Positions 7,893 to 16,390 of a stretch of DNA of 64,000 bases are shown here, one piece after another. The notes under the pieces are model-generated. The model did not search any database, was not told the DNA's origin, and worked only from the letters and a program-made list of their open reading frames with translations. Origin of the DNA: Bdellovibrio sp. GT3 (GTDB lineage Bacteria; Bdellovibrionota; Bdellovibrionia; Bdellovibrionales; Bdellovibrionaceae); assembly GCF_037996765.1 (NCBI RefSeq), contig NZ_JBBNAD010000005.1, forward strand, positions 32,001 through 96,000, read 5' to 3'. Each line of letters starts with the position of its first letter. Within the stretch, counting starts at the first letter, position 1. Both the position numbers and the translations under genes were made by a program.

Positions 7893-8843
7893 CTAAAGGA
7901 TTGAGAACGTCGTTGCGAAATTCACCGTCGTTGAATCTGCCGTCAGAGTGTCTGGATAGAAATTTAAAAACGGCGCAAAGAAAATGTCCCGGCGAATTGC
8001 ATATCCCAAACCCAATCGGGAACTCAAAGTACGGTTCCACAAAGTAAATGCATCTTCAGTCCCGCGTGGATTATTGAAGCCCACAGCCACGGACGAGTAC
8101 ATGCTGAACTTATCTGAGAAGTTGTATTTCACCTGCGGGAAGAAGGCCACAGAGTAACGGCCGGTCTTCATTTCATATTTGTTTTTAACATTCGGACCGC
8201 GATCAAAGAAGTAATAGTCAAAAGAGGCATCAACCCCTGCCGCAAAACCCGTAGTCCCAAAGTTATAAATCAAAGAAGAGTCATAGCCAAAAGCTGCGTA
8301 TTCCCCGATTTCACGGAATGTTTGATTCGTTACGTAAGTCCCCTTAACGCCATTTCGCATTTGGAGTTCTCCAACGCGAGAACTGCGGTCGACGCCCAAA
8401 TAGGGATTTCTAACATCATAACGTTTCACACCCTGGAACGGCGTTAAAGCACTCGCCCCGGTACCGACCGACAAAGCCGTTTTTGAATCAAAGCGATAAC
8501 GAGCACTCAGGGAACCACCCAGAGACGTTTCGCAGGCACAAATACTGCCATCGGGATTAGGTTGATTGGGGTTGGATAGATCACCCACTGGAGGCCCCGA
8601 GTAGCTAAGGCTGGCTTTTAGAGAGTAGCGGGAAAGAGATCCTGACTCCGCCTTCATACGCGCATCCGTGATGTCTTTGTCTTCGGCGAATTTCTTATTG
8701 ATGACGCTTTCTTGTTTTAGTACGGAGCTTTGCTCTGCTGGGGCTGATCCTGAAGTGGACTCAGGCATGATAATTTTAGAAGTTTGTGCAAAAGCACTGA
8801 TTGAAAACCCCAAAACGGCTGAAACCAAAATCAATTTGCTCAT
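7893..8843 (-). CDS. Outer-membrane beta-barrel protein, hypothetical
   Basis: A 316-residue protein with a signal peptide ending SAFAQ. After a variable Ser/Glu-rich N-terminus (to about residue 75) it shows alternating hydrophobic/aromatic strands (for example YSVAFFPQVKYNF and FSMYSSVAVGF), with Asn/Gly turns and a terminal strand ending in a hydrophobic residue (FATTFSIL), as expected for a barrel inserted by BAM. Two cysteines (ICACE) sit near the first strands. Start at ATG 8843 because AGGGGAGA lies just upstream; an ATG seven codons earlier lacks a site. No function can be assigned. Confidence 0.75.
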   Translation of the reverse strand: MSKLILVSAVLGFSISAFAQTSKIIMPESTSGSAPAEQSSVLKQESVINKKFAEDKDITDARMKAESGSLSRYSLKASLSYSGPPVGDLSNPNQPNPDGSICACETSLGGSLSARYRFDSKTALSVGTGASALTPFQGVKRYDVRNPYLGVDRSSRVGELQMRNGVKGTYVTNQTFREIGEYAAFGYDSSLIYNFGTTGFAAGVDASFDYYFFDRGPNVKNKYEMKTGRYSVAFFPQVKYNFSDKFSMYSSVAVGFNNPRGTEDAFTLWNRTLSSRLGLGYAIRRDIFFAPFLNFYPDTLTADSTTVNFATTFSIL

Positions 8844-9010
8844 GAAATCTCCCCTGATGGGCATGCTTGTACAGTGGGAGACCCCAAAAAGATAGTTGGG
8901 TTTTGGTTAAGAGAGCATTCTTTAAAAAAAGTACCTGCTTTTTATCGACCCCCATTGCCCCAAACGAGGCAACTCTGTGAACCTAATAGAACCAAACAAA
9001 AGGGGCATTC

Positions 9011-10327
9011 ATGAAAACCTCTCGAAGAGGTTTCCTTCAATTATCGGCCAGTTCGATTATAGGCTACTCTGCGCTCAGTTCCCCCCTTTTTTCCGGGATT
9101 GCCGAGGCGGCAAGTGGATTCTCCGGGAATATTCCAATCTGTCAGCACATGACAAACTCCCACTCTACACAAATCACCGTTTTGACGGACGGTTACAATC
9201 CCTATGCCTACCGGGTTTTCGACTCCCAGGGGCGTCCGGTCGCTGTGCAAATCTGGGATCATGAAATCCGCAAATGCTATCACCAGGGTATCGATAAACT
9301 TCACATCACCGGCATGGATCCAAAGCTCTCCTACTATCTGCAGGTGATTGACAAGAATCGGGGGAATGTTTTGGATGAGAGGAAGTTTAAAAGCCTTAAG
9401 CTCTCTTCCCGATCCAACCTGCGATTTGCTTTGGTCAGTTGTGCCAGTGATTTTTTTAAAACCCATGCCCGGGTCATGTGGGACAATCTTTTCGCGCAAA
9501 AACCTGACTTCATTTTTTTAGTCGGCGATGCCGTTTACGCGGATTTTGGATGTCCCACCACGGAAGACAATATTTGGATTCGTTTTTGCGAAACACGCTC
9601 GCGGCTGCGCCATTTCCGTCAGCCCTCTTTGATTCCCACTTTGGCTGTTTGGGATGACCATGATTATGGGCGCAACAACATGTACAAAACTTTCAAATAC
9701 AAAGTCAGCTCCAAGCGCACCTTTGATCTATTTTTTGGCAGCCGCAGTACGGATGGATTTAAACGCACCATGGGGGTCGGATCACAGCTGACAGCCTTCG
9801 GTCACAAATTCTTTTTCATGGATGACCGGTATTATCGTGACGAGGCCCAATGCGGCGGCATGATGTGGGGAAGCGAACAGCAGGAGCAGTTCCTGGAGAA
9901 TATCTGCGACAACTCCAAACCCACCTGGATTTTCAACGGCAGTCAGTTTTTCACCGGCTACCATAAACAGGAATCCTTCGCCAAAGATTACGGCAAAAAC
10001 TTTGTGGATCTGTTGGCAAAACTGCGCAAATGTGACGCTCCTGTGGCTTTCGGATCGGGCGATGTTCATTTCAGTGAAGTGACCAGTGTGGATCCGAAAT
10101 ATCTGGGCTACCGAACCTACGAGTACACTTCCAGCGCCATCCACTCGATTAATTTTCCGGTGAAGCTGATTTTAAAAAATCCCCGACGCGAAAGATTTGC
10201 CTGGCACCACAACTTTGTAATCATCGACAGCCAAGCAAGCAAGGGCGCATTGAAAGTCAACGCCATGGCCATCAATGCACGAAACAGAATCGAATTCACT
10301 CACCAGGCAACGATCAAACGTTCCTGA
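9011..10327 (+). CDS. phoD: Alkaline phosphatase D-like phosphodiesterase, Tat-exported
   Basis: A PhoD-family metallophosphatase that releases phosphate from phosphodi/monoesters outside the cytoplasm. The N-terminus carries a twin-arginine motif (SRRGFLQLS) and a hydrophobic stretch, so it should be folded in the cytoplasm and exported by Tat. A fibronectin-like N-terminal domain is followed by the metallophosphatase core: LVGDAVYAD (about residue 173), WDDHDYG (about 216), and late GDVHFSEV (about 352) supplying metal ligands. Length is 438 residues. It overlaps the convergent dehydratase gene by 14 bases at the 3' ends. Phosphate control is typical of the family, but I see no Pho box. Confidence 0.85.
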   Translation: MKTSRRGFLQLSASSIIGYSALSSPLFSGIAEAASGFSGNIPICQHMTNSHSTQITVLTDGYNPYAYRVFDSQGRPVAVQIWDHEIRKCYHQGIDKLHITGMDPKLSYYLQVIDKNRGNVLDERKFKSLKLSSRSNLRFALVSCASDFFKTHARVMWDNLFAQKPDFIFLVGDAVYADFGCPTTEDNIWIRFCETRSRLRHFRQPSLIPTLAVWDDHDYGRNNMYKTFKYKVSSKRTFDLFFGSRSTDGFKRTMGVGSQLTAFGHKFFFMDDRYYRDEAQCGGMMWGSEQQEQFLENICDNSKPTWIFNGSQFFTGYHKQESFAKDYGKNFVDLLAKLRKCDAPVAFGSGDVHFSEVTSVDPKYLGYRTYEYTSSAIHSINFPVKLILKNPRRERFAWHHNFVIIDSQASKGALKVNAMAINARNRIEFTHQATIKRS

Positions 10328-11165
10328 TTTTTCTAAGATGAAAAAGAACTTTAGGAATAAGATCAATCACATCGGATGCCATCATGGAAAGAGGATCTTT
10401 TCCCTTCTGCACCCACATGTTGGCGGTGGCACCATGAATGTAAGCTGCAAGCAATGCCGCCTCGGCGGGGTTCATTTTCTGTGCAAGCAAGGCCACCATC
10501 ACTCCCGCCAAAACATCCCCGGTTCCAGATTTAGCCAAGGCAGAGTTTCCCGTGGCAATTGTCGATAAGCTGTTGGCCGAAGCGACCAAAGTGCGATGAC
10601 CTTTAAGTAAAACAACACATCCCAATTTCTTTTGCGCGGTGATTACTGCGGCCACTCGATTTTTATTGATCTTGTCGCTGCTCCAATCCAAAAGACGCGA
10701 AAGCTCCCCTGCATGAGGGGTCGCTATCCACTCCGGAGGTAGCGGAAATATTTTCTCCTGGGCCACGACGGTCAATGCATCGGCATCCAAAATAACCTTT
10801 TTCTCTTTGGAGATAAGTCCGTGGATAATTTCGGAGGTGAAGTCATTCACGCCGAATCCGGGCCCAAGTAAAACGGCGTCGAATTCAATATCCTGCCAAG
10901 GAATTGTGGCAAGATCCCGCGGAATAACATCGGGATGGTCCCAAGCTGACAGATCAATATTGCGTTGACCCACAATTGCATAACCGCTTCCCATTCGCAG
11001 GGCCGCCTTTGCCGCCAGCACACCCGCCCCCGGATAATCGGAGCTGCCCGCCAGGATCAGACTCTTTCCCCGACTGCTCTTATTATCTGAAACGGAAACA
11101 GGAGGTAAAAGATTCGCGGCTTCCTGTTTTCGCAAAATTCTGACGGAACTTGTGGAGGTTTTCAT
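10314..11165 (-). CDS. nnrD: ADP/ATP-dependent (S)-NAD(P)H-hydrate dehydratase
   Basis: Repairs hydrated NADH/NADPH by dehydrating the S-epimer at the cost of ADP or ATP. It is a ribokinase-fold enzyme of the YjeF C-terminal (carbohydrate kinase) family. Visible motifs: GKSLILAGSSDYPGAGVLAA (N-terminal Gly-rich), GPGFG (about residue 103), ATPHAGE (about 142) and the nucleotide/anion-hole motif AKSGTGDVLAG (about 228). Only the dehydratase half is here; the epimerase half (YjeF N-terminal) that is fused in many bacteria is absent. Start set at ATG 11165 to match domain length (283 aa). map starts 25 bases away on the other strand. Confidence 0.88.
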   Translation of the reverse strand: MKTSTSSVRILRKQEAANLLPPVSVSDNKSSRGKSLILAGSSDYPGAGVLAAKAALRMGSGYAIVGQRNIDLSAWDHPDVIPRDLATIPWQDIEFDAVLLGPGFGVNDFTSEIIHGLISKEKKVILDADALTVVAQEKIFPLPPEWIATPHAGELSRLLDWSSDKINKNRVAAVITAQKKLGCVVLLKGHRTLVASANSLSTIATGNSALAKSGTGDVLAGVMVALLAQKMNPAEAALLAAYIHGATANMWVQKGKDPLSMMASDVIDLIPKVLFHLRKIRNV

Positions 11166-11190
11166 AAGAATCAGTGTATAACTGCCATCT

Positions 11191-11949
11191 ATGATCGTAA
11201 AGACTGAAGCAGATTTGGAAGGGCTTAAAAAGATTGGCAAGATCGTTGCCAATTGCCTGCAATATATGTCCAAGAAAATGGAACCCGGTATGACAACCAA
11301 AGAGTTGGACAACATCGGGGGCAAATTCCTGGAAAAGCATGGCGCACGCTCCGGCCCCATGCTGGTTTACAATTTTCCCGGCTACAACTGCATCAGCCTT
11401 AACCATGAAGCGGCACACGGAGTGCCGTCAGACAAAATCATTCAAGCCGGTGACCTGATCAATATCGACGTCTCTGCGGAACTAAACGGATACTTTGCTG
11501 ACAATGGTAGCTCCTTTACGGTTCCACCGGGACGCCCTCAGGATGAGCGTCTTTTAAAAGCGACCAAACTGGCTTTGGAAAATGCCATTGCTGGCATTAA
11601 AGCTGGCATCAAGCTGAATGAAATCGGCCGCCGGGTGGAGCAAATTGCAGACGAATACGGGTACTCCATTATCGAGAACCTGGGAAGTCATGGTGTCGGC
11701 AAATCACTGCATGAAAATCCAAAATTTATTCCCAGCTACTATGATGGCAATGACGACCGCCGCTTAAAAGAAGGCCACGTGATCACTATCGAGCCATTCC
11801 TTTCCACAGGAGCCCACTTCGTCGACGAGGTGGAAGGCGACAAATGGACTTTGGTGACTGCGCCTGAACATCGCACTGCACAGTTCGAACATACAATGGT
11901 GGTTCTTAAGGACCGCGCTCTGATTTTAACAATTCCAGACCCTGTTTAA
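11191..11949 (+). CDS. map: Methionine aminopeptidase, type I
   Basis: Cytoplasmic dinuclear metallopeptidase that removes the initiator Met from nascent proteins. The pita-bread fold ligands are in place: His in NHEAAHGVP, Asp in NIDVSAELNGYFADN (two Asp ligands), His in GSHGVGKSLHENP, Glu in TIEPFL and Glu in QFEHTMVV near the C-terminus. There is no N-terminal zinc-finger or SH3-linker extension, so it is a short type Ia form of 252 residues. It is divergently transcribed from nnrD across a 25-base gap, so their promoters must overlap one another or each other's coding start. Confidence 0.94.
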   Translation: MIVKTEADLEGLKKIGKIVANCLQYMSKKMEPGMTTKELDNIGGKFLEKHGARSGPMLVYNFPGYNCISLNHEAAHGVPSDKIIQAGDLINIDVSAELNGYFADNGSSFTVPPGRPQDERLLKATKLALENAIAGIKAGIKLNEIGRRVEQIADEYGYSIIENLGSHGVGKSLHENPKFIPSYYDGNDDRRLKEGHVITIEPFLSTGAHFVDEVEGDKWTLVTAPEHRTAQFEHTMVVLKDRALILTIPDPV

Positions 11950-12024
11950 TCACAATACTAACCCCAATGCCTTGCTGGGACTGTCTTTAGCTCGCTAGCC
12001 TGTTTTCAGGAGCAAGGGGGCAAG

Positions 12025-12225
12025 ATGAAACGTTGGGTGTTGTTCACGGTATTAATCATCTTTCATATCGTCTGGATTGGAATGCTGACCGTTGCAGATG
12101 CTGCAGCCACCAGCCATGTTACTCTCCCTCAGGAAGTCCTTGTCTCCTCGATAATTTTAATTGCTTGGGTTGGTTATCAGGCCCTGTCCTGGGCTCGCAG
12201 CGGAATTCAGGAAAAAATGAAATAG
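12025..12225 (+). CDS. Small membrane protein, hypothetical
   Basis: A 66-residue protein with two predicted membrane helices (about residues 5-22 and 38-56) and a basic tail (SGIQEKMK). The start is supported by AGCAAGGGGGCAAG just upstream of ATG 12025. The first helix could be read as a signal peptide, but the second hydrophobic stretch argues for an inner-membrane hairpin. No family recognised. Confidence 0.65.
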   Translation: MKRWVLFTVLIIFHIVWIGMLTVADAAATSHVTLPQEVLVSSIILIAWVGYQALSWARSGIQEKMK

Positions 12226-12303
12226 CACAGCGCCTTATCGCTATAATCTTTAAATAAAAAGTGAAAGCCTAGGTGGCATAGATTTAAGCCATGGGAGGCC
12301 TTC

Positions 12304-12702
12304 GTGAAACTATTTATCGCTCTTCTTGCAACATTGGTTGCGTTCTCTGCTCAAGCTGCTGATCAAAAATTGGGTAACGTTATCCTGGTTGAAAGAGAGA
12401 TTCCAAATCCATACGATCTTTGCGTTAAAAACGTCATCGACAAAACAGACAAAAAGCAAAATTCATTCTATTGCGTGATCAAGTACACAAAAGCATCAAT
12501 GGAAATGCCGGTGGGTAAAGCTTCTCCAATTTCATACTCAACAGAACATTGCAAAGTTCGCTCTGAAATCGGCAATGGCAATATGATGATTGGTTTTGGT
12601 CCGGAAAAAGTAGCGGTGGATTTTGAAACTGCAAGAGCTTGCCTTTTGGAAGGTTTGACAGCTCACGGTCGCTTGACTGTGAAAGTAATGACAATCGAAT
12701 AG
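12304..12702 (+). CDS. Secreted hypothetical protein
   Basis: A 132-residue protein with a textbook signal peptide (MKLFIALLATLVAFSAQAA). It begins at GTG 12304 or the equivalent codon just after GGGAGGCCTTC. The mature part is a small mixed alpha/beta sequence with four cysteines (DLCVKNV, YCVIKY, EHCKVRS, RACLLEG) likely to form two disulfides in the periplasm. A strong bidirectional terminator follows at 12723. No family recognised. Confidence 0.75.
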   Translation: MKLFIALLATLVAFSAQAADQKLGNVILVEREIPNPYDLCVKNVIDKTDKKQNSFYCVIKYTKASMEMPVGKASPISYSTEHCKVRSEIGNGNMMIGFGPEKVAVDFETARACLLEGLTAHGRLTVKVMTIE

Positions 12703-12722
12703 ATTGGAACCGAATACCAACT

Positions 12723-12753
12723 AAAAAAGGGAAGCTGATGCTTCCCTTTTTTT
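12723..12753. terminator. Bidirectional intrinsic terminator
   Basis: A6, then GGGAAGC (12729-12735), loop TGAT, GCTTCCC (12740-12746), then T7. It serves the rightward secreted-protein gene and the leftward TolC-family gene that stops at 12758. Confidence 0.85.
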
Positions 12754-12757
12754 ATTT

Positions 12758-14062
12758 TCAGAGTTCTTTCCCAACAGACAGCTCCAAATTCACCTGAGCT
12801 TCGGCCGCATTCACTTGCGCATTGACCAATCCAGCACGGGCCCTGAATAAATCAAGTTCCGCATCCAATCTCTCTGAACTTGTTCGCGTTCCAGCTTTGA
12901 ACGACTGAGTCGCCAGGCGAACACTCTCTTTGGCTTTCTCGACGTCGATCGTTTTCGCTTTATACAAAGCGGCCGAATATAAATATCGACGCTTCCAAAA
13001 ATCAAAATCAAATCCGGTCTTAAGCTTTGCCTGCAACGTTCTTTGCTGGGCTTGCACTTGTCGGGCGTCTGCCTGCGCGGATTGGGATGAAGAGGCAAAG
13101 CCATCGAAAATAGACCACGTCATATTCACACCCCAGGAATAAGCGTTATTAAAGTCCTGATCACGCAATCCTTTGCTGATGTTGTTATAGTAGTCTGCCT
13201 GACCAAACAGGGAGAATTTTGGTATCCAGTGCTTATAAGCCGCCAGCCACGCTTTGTGAGCTGCAAGTTCGCGATCTTGAATCGCTTGATAATCCAGTCG
13301 CTCAATTTTTTGCGGTTTCTGCAAATTCGCCACTCTTTGCGCATCAGGAACCGGCAGATCCCCTTGCAGAGATTGCCCCGTGTCCTCCACTCCCAATCCC
13401 ACCAGTAGATTCTGACGGGACAAAACAGTGTTGTCCTGGGCATTTAAAGTTTCAGAGAGGGCTTCCCCCAGCTGAACTTCCACTCGCAGGACATCAAACT
13501 TGGTGCCGGTGCCGCTTTTTTGAAATGCACGGGCCCGTGATAAGTGGTCCTCCAATGTTCTGACATTCTGAAAAGACACCTTCTCAAGTTCAACGGCTGC
13601 GATCGCCTTATAAAATTTCAACTTCGTATCCTGACTTAATTGGAATCGCGCCCAATCAGCTTCCTTGTCAGCGGCGTCGGTACCATGGCTCATGGAGCGA
13701 AAACGATCCCAATTCGCAAGACCATCAAAGAACATCCACTCGGCCCGGGCTGACCATATCGTATAGGGTTGAATCATTTCGATGGTTGTCGGAGGCCCAC
13801 CCAAGGTCACTCTTTGCAGCATGAACTTCTCATCGAAGAGATGACTTCCCCCAAGAGTCACACGTGGCAGGAATAAGGAGTAAGCCTCGGTTTTCTTCCA
13901 ACTGGCCTCGTCTTTCGCAGCCTCGGCGATCTTCACTTGTGGCGAGGTGCTATTCGCAATATTTAAGGACTCCGCAAGAGTCAGGCTCTGCCCTTCTGTA
14001 TTCGCGAATACAGAGATACCAAGCATGGTTGTTAGAGCGATGGCGATGTTTAAAATTTTCAT
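12758..14062 (-). CDS. TolC-family outer-membrane efflux channel
   Basis: A trimeric outer-membrane/periplasmic channel subunit of 434 residues with a signal peptide ending VFANT. It has two repeated OEP halves: long alpha-helical hairpins (ANSTSPQVKIAEAAKDEASWKKTEAYS near the N-terminus, and NAQVNAAEAQVNLELSVGKEL at the end) flanking beta segments (VNMTWSIFDGFA). The ending LSVGKEL is the usual OEP terminus. No inner-membrane pump or adaptor lies beside it, so its partners are elsewhere. It is divergent from a MarR regulator with a 13-bp palindrome between them, which suggests repression by that regulator. Confidence 0.88.
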   Translation of the reverse strand: MKILNIAIALTTMLGISVFANTEGQSLTLAESLNIANSTSPQVKIAEAAKDEASWKKTEAYSLFLPRVTLGGSHLFDEKFMLQRVTLGGPPTTIEMIQPYTIWSARAEWMFFDGLANWDRFRSMSHGTDAADKEADWARFQLSQDTKLKFYKAIAAVELEKVSFQNVRTLEDHLSRARAFQKSGTGTKFDVLRVEVQLGEALSETLNAQDNTVLSRQNLLVGLGVEDTGQSLQGDLPVPDAQRVANLQKPQKIERLDYQAIQDRELAAHKAWLAAYKHWIPKFSLFGQADYYNNISKGLRDQDFNNAYSWGVNMTWSIFDGFASSSQSAQADARQVQAQQRTLQAKLKTGFDFDFWKRRYLYSAALYKAKTIDVEKAKESVRLATQSFKAGTRTSSERLDAELDLFRARAGLVNAQVNAAEAQVNLELSVGKEL

Positions 14063-14087
14063 ATTTCACCATATTTCTTGATCTTTA

Positions 14088-14120
14088 TTAGCCACCTAAT
14101 TAAAATGATTAGGCTACTAA
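14088..14120. promoter_or_regulatory. Palindromic operator between TolC-family gene and marR
   Basis: TTAGCCACCTAAT (14088-14100) and ATTAGGCTACTAA (14108-14120) form an inverted repeat matching at 10 of 13 positions with a 7-base spacer. It lies between two divergent genes, one of them a MarR-type regulator, which fits a shared autoregulatory site. Confidence 0.5.
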
Positions 14121-14181
14121 CAAATGTCAACAGTGCCCAAAGGGTCTTTGATAATCTGAATTTTCCTTGAATGGAGGCCCT

Positions 14182-14697
14182 ATGGCAAAACTATTTCTCC
14201 AAACACTTCCGACACAAGAAGAATTGCAGCAAAATGCCGCCGAGCTTTGCCCTAATGTTGATCCGAATGCGTTATACACACACTTGTTGTTCAGAAAAAT
14301 ATCCACTGATTTGGAATCCAAATTCGATAACTTTTTCGCGAAATGGAATCTATCGCCCGGTCGCTTCACTCTTTTGATCATGCTTCGCAAAGCTCCAGGT
14401 GGTTTGATGCCTTCAGAAATTGCGCAAAAAGTGGGTGTCACGCAAGCCACTATCTCGGGATTGATCAACAGCTTGGAAAAAGCTGAATTGGTTAAACGTA
14501 CAACTCATGAAAAAGACGGTCGTTCCTTTGTTATTCAGTTAACTGACAAAGGTTATGCGTTGATCGAGGAGGTTTCTCCTCTTTGGTTCACGAACATCGG
14601 AAATTTCTTTGGTCAATTCAACGAAGAAGACCAAAAACTGTTAAATGGACTTCTGATTCGCATGTCGGAAAATACAAACCTTTTGAATATGAAATAA
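14182..14697 (+). CDS. MarR-family transcriptional regulator
   Basis: A winged-helix dimeric repressor of 171 residues. The MarR core is clear: FFAKWNLSPGRFTLLIMLRKAPGGLMPSEIA, the recognition helix region VTQATISGLINSLEKAELV, and the wing KRTTHEKDGRSFVIQLTDKG with the conserved D-x-R. Helices at both ends would form the dimer interface. Start at ATG 14182 with GGAGG 4 bases upstream; an upstream TTG would add five residues. Its divergent neighbour is a TolC-family channel, so it probably controls efflux in response to a small ligand. Confidence 0.9.
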   Translation: MAKLFLQTLPTQEELQQNAAELCPNVDPNALYTHLLFRKISTDLESKFDNFFAKWNLSPGRFTLLIMLRKAPGGLMPSEIAQKVGVTQATISGLINSLEKAELVKRTTHEKDGRSFVIQLTDKGYALIEEVSPLWFTNIGNFFGQFNEEDQKLLNGLLIRMSENTNLLNMK

Positions 14698-14727
14698 AAA
14701 AAACCCGGGTTCACCGGGCTTTTTTTA
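14698..14727. terminator. Bidirectional intrinsic terminator
   Basis: An A-run, then CCCGG (14704-14708), a 5-base loop, CCGGG (14714-14718) and a T-run. It separates marR from the convergent secreted-protein gene that ends at 14729. Confidence 0.8.
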
Positions 14728-14728
14728 T

Positions 14729-15934
14729 TTAGTAATCACCTTTTAGTGCACAACTATAAACTTCGTTCAGATTCGATCCCGTGGAATTTTGCAGCGGACC
14801 GAAGTGATTGTATGATTTGCCTGCTGCGAAATGCGGGCTGACACAACGATCTTTTGGAAGCTTCAAAGAGCCACTTGATTGTAAATTCGATGGATGAGTA
14901 TTTCCGGATTTGGAAGTATTCACCTGCACTGCAAACATACCTGTTACTTTAGCAACCCCGCAGAAGGCATTGAAAGTCTGCATTGCGCTACCCAGAACAC
15001 GGATCATCTCGGCTTTAGAGGCAGTTTTGCTGATTTGATTGTTTGGATAAAGTTTATTCCACTCGCGAATACAAGCTTGTACGTTACCGCTTGCCGTCGG
15101 TGTGAATTGAAACAGACCGATATTCAACTTGGAAGCCTCATCCTGATAAGGGTCTTCGTAAAACAACACCCCTGCCGGACGACGATATCCTGATGGTGCG
15201 TTTTTGCTGGCAACGTTGCCGGATTTGGAAGTGTCCGCTGAAGTTAAAGACTCGGTGTACGACATACACATCATAAGCTTCGACCAAAGCTTGGTCGCCT
15301 TCACGGCACTTTCGCGGTCACCATTCATAGCACCTCGACGGTACTCATTCATTCTATTGTTAAATGTATTCAGTTTCGTGATCACCGTAGATGACGGAAC
15401 CTTCCCGCTTGCCAGGGTTTTCGTCAAAGACGACGAACTCACTGTACATAAAGGATGGGAGATCAAACTGGTTTCCAGATAAGTGTTTTCATTCGTGCTC
15501 ATCCCATAAGAGGAACCCACATAACCAAGGCCCGCCTTGGACGGATACATTTTCAACTCCACCGCATAAGCAATGCGATCCGCGAAGCGATAGCGAGTAT
15601 CCAGATTCACATCCACGTTATCTGTTTTATAGGACTGAGTCTGATCGCGTTCAGGAATCAGCTCTCTATATGAAGTATAGAAACTATCCACCAATTTCCC
15701 CACTGGACCCGCCACCTCAGTAAAGATGTCGAAATCTGCCGGAAGAACTGAACCGGTCGTTGCCGGAGGTTCTGGGGTGGTCGGCGTGGAAGGAGTCGAA
15801 GGCGTCGATGGAGTCGAGGTCGAGTTGTCGTCGCCTGAATCCACCGGCTGTTTCGCCATCGCGTTCGCCGTATTGCCCATTAGAAGAGTTACCAAAGCTG
15901 CCATCAAGATTTTAGTCGTATTTGTGTGTGTCAT
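14729..15934 (-). CDS. Secreted protein with Pro/Thr/Ser linker, possible lysozyme-like domain
   Basis: A 401-residue protein with a signal peptide (cut near NTANAMA), then an acidic patch and a tandem Ser-Thr-Pro linker (about residues 38-62) leading into a globular domain of about 330 residues. The later region (LNIGLFQFTPTASGNVQACIREWNKLYP) has the Gln-Phe and helix pattern often seen in lytic-transglycosylase/lysozyme folds, but I cannot identify a catalytic Glu with confidence. Four or more cysteines suggest disulfides. AGGAGG precedes the ATG. Function unassigned; a wall- or surface-acting secreted enzyme is only a guess. Confidence 0.7.
   Translation of the reverse strand: MTHTNTTKILMAALVTLLMGNTANAMAKQPVDSGDDNSTSTPSTPSTPSTPTTPEPPATTGSVLPADFDIFTEVAGPVGKLVDSFYTSYRELIPERDQTQSYKTDNVDVNLDTRYRFADRIAYAVELKMYPSKAGLGYVGSSYGMSTNENTYLETSLISHPLCTVSSSSLTKTLASGKVPSSTVITKLNTFNNRMNEYRRGAMNGDRESAVKATKLWSKLMMCMSYTESLTSADTSKSGNVASKNAPSGYRRPAGVLFYEDPYQDEASKLNIGLFQFTPTASGNVQACIREWNKLYPNNQISKTASKAEMIRVLGSAMQTFNAFCGVAKVTGMFAVQVNTSKSGNTHPSNLQSSGSLKLPKDRCVSPHFAAGKSYNHFGPLQNSTGSNLNEVYSCALKGDY
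15781..15824 (-). repeat. 9-bp repeats encoding the Ser-Thr-Pro linker
   Basis: Near-identical GGAGTCGAA-like 9-base units give consecutive Thr-Pro-Ser triplets on the minus strand. They form a flexible linker after the signal peptide and are a likely site of length change. Confidence 0.7.
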
Positions 15935-16031
15935 GCCTCCTAGATCGGAGTTAGGTCCTAAGACTTAAGGCTCCCCAGACGAGACTGGACCTGAACTAGA
16001 CCTCTACTGGACGTAAGTCAGAACATTTGGC

Positions 16032-16058
16032 TCAAGCTCACCCGCCAAAATCCGATAT
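16032..16058 (+). promoter_or_regulatory. FliA (sigma-28)-type promoter
   Basis: TCAA at 16032-16035, 15 bases, TCCGATAT at 16051-16058. It has the same -35 and CCGATA core as the elements at 7.6 and 37.6 kb. Start of transcription would be near 16065, 26 bases ahead of the ATG at 16091. Confidence 0.5.
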
Positions 16059-16090
16059 GAGTAATAACCAAATAAAAAGGGAGTATCAGA

Positions 16091-16390
16091 ATGAGTCAAT
16101 ACGATGTACCCGGTCTTTATAACTTCTTGGCACATACACCTGAAGCGGGTCTCAGAAAAATGTTCGTTGATGGCAAAGCCTTCACCGAAACTCACTTCAA
16201 TTTGATGATGAAAATTGTTCGCGCCGGCGATGAAGCCAAATTTGTAGAGCATTTTGAAAAGCAGGACTTCCCTAAAATCAAGATGGGGCCTGCAGACGTG
16301 AAAATTAAAGAGAAATTCTGGAATGAAGCGATCGCGGTGTGGGACAGTCGTGGACTTCTGGCTCCAGCTGTGGCAACTAAGGCGGCATGA
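16091..16390 (+). CDS. Hypothetical protein (99 aa)
   Basis: A small soluble protein without signal peptide, mainly helical with a high share of Lys/Glu and a short C-terminal Ala-rich end. AAAAGGGAG lies 9 bases before ATG 16091. It overlaps the RlmM-like gene by 4 bases (ATGA), so the two form an operon. A FliA-like promoter precedes it. No family recognised. Confidence 0.75.
   Translation: MSQYDVPGLYNFLAHTPEAGLRKMFVDGKAFTETHFNLMMKIVRAGDEAKFVEHFEKQDFPKIKMGPADVKIKEKFWNEAIAVWDSRGLLAPAVATKAA

Noticed and set aside
8930-8960. GTCGATAA on the minus strand before the 8843 barrel gene
   Set aside because: The -10 is good but the -35 at N15 is CTCG, unlike the other sites.
15935-15980. TTAA-N15-TCCGATCT before the Ser-Thr-Pro protein
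   Set aside because: Transcription would start inside the ribosome site, and the last two bases of the -10 are wrong.
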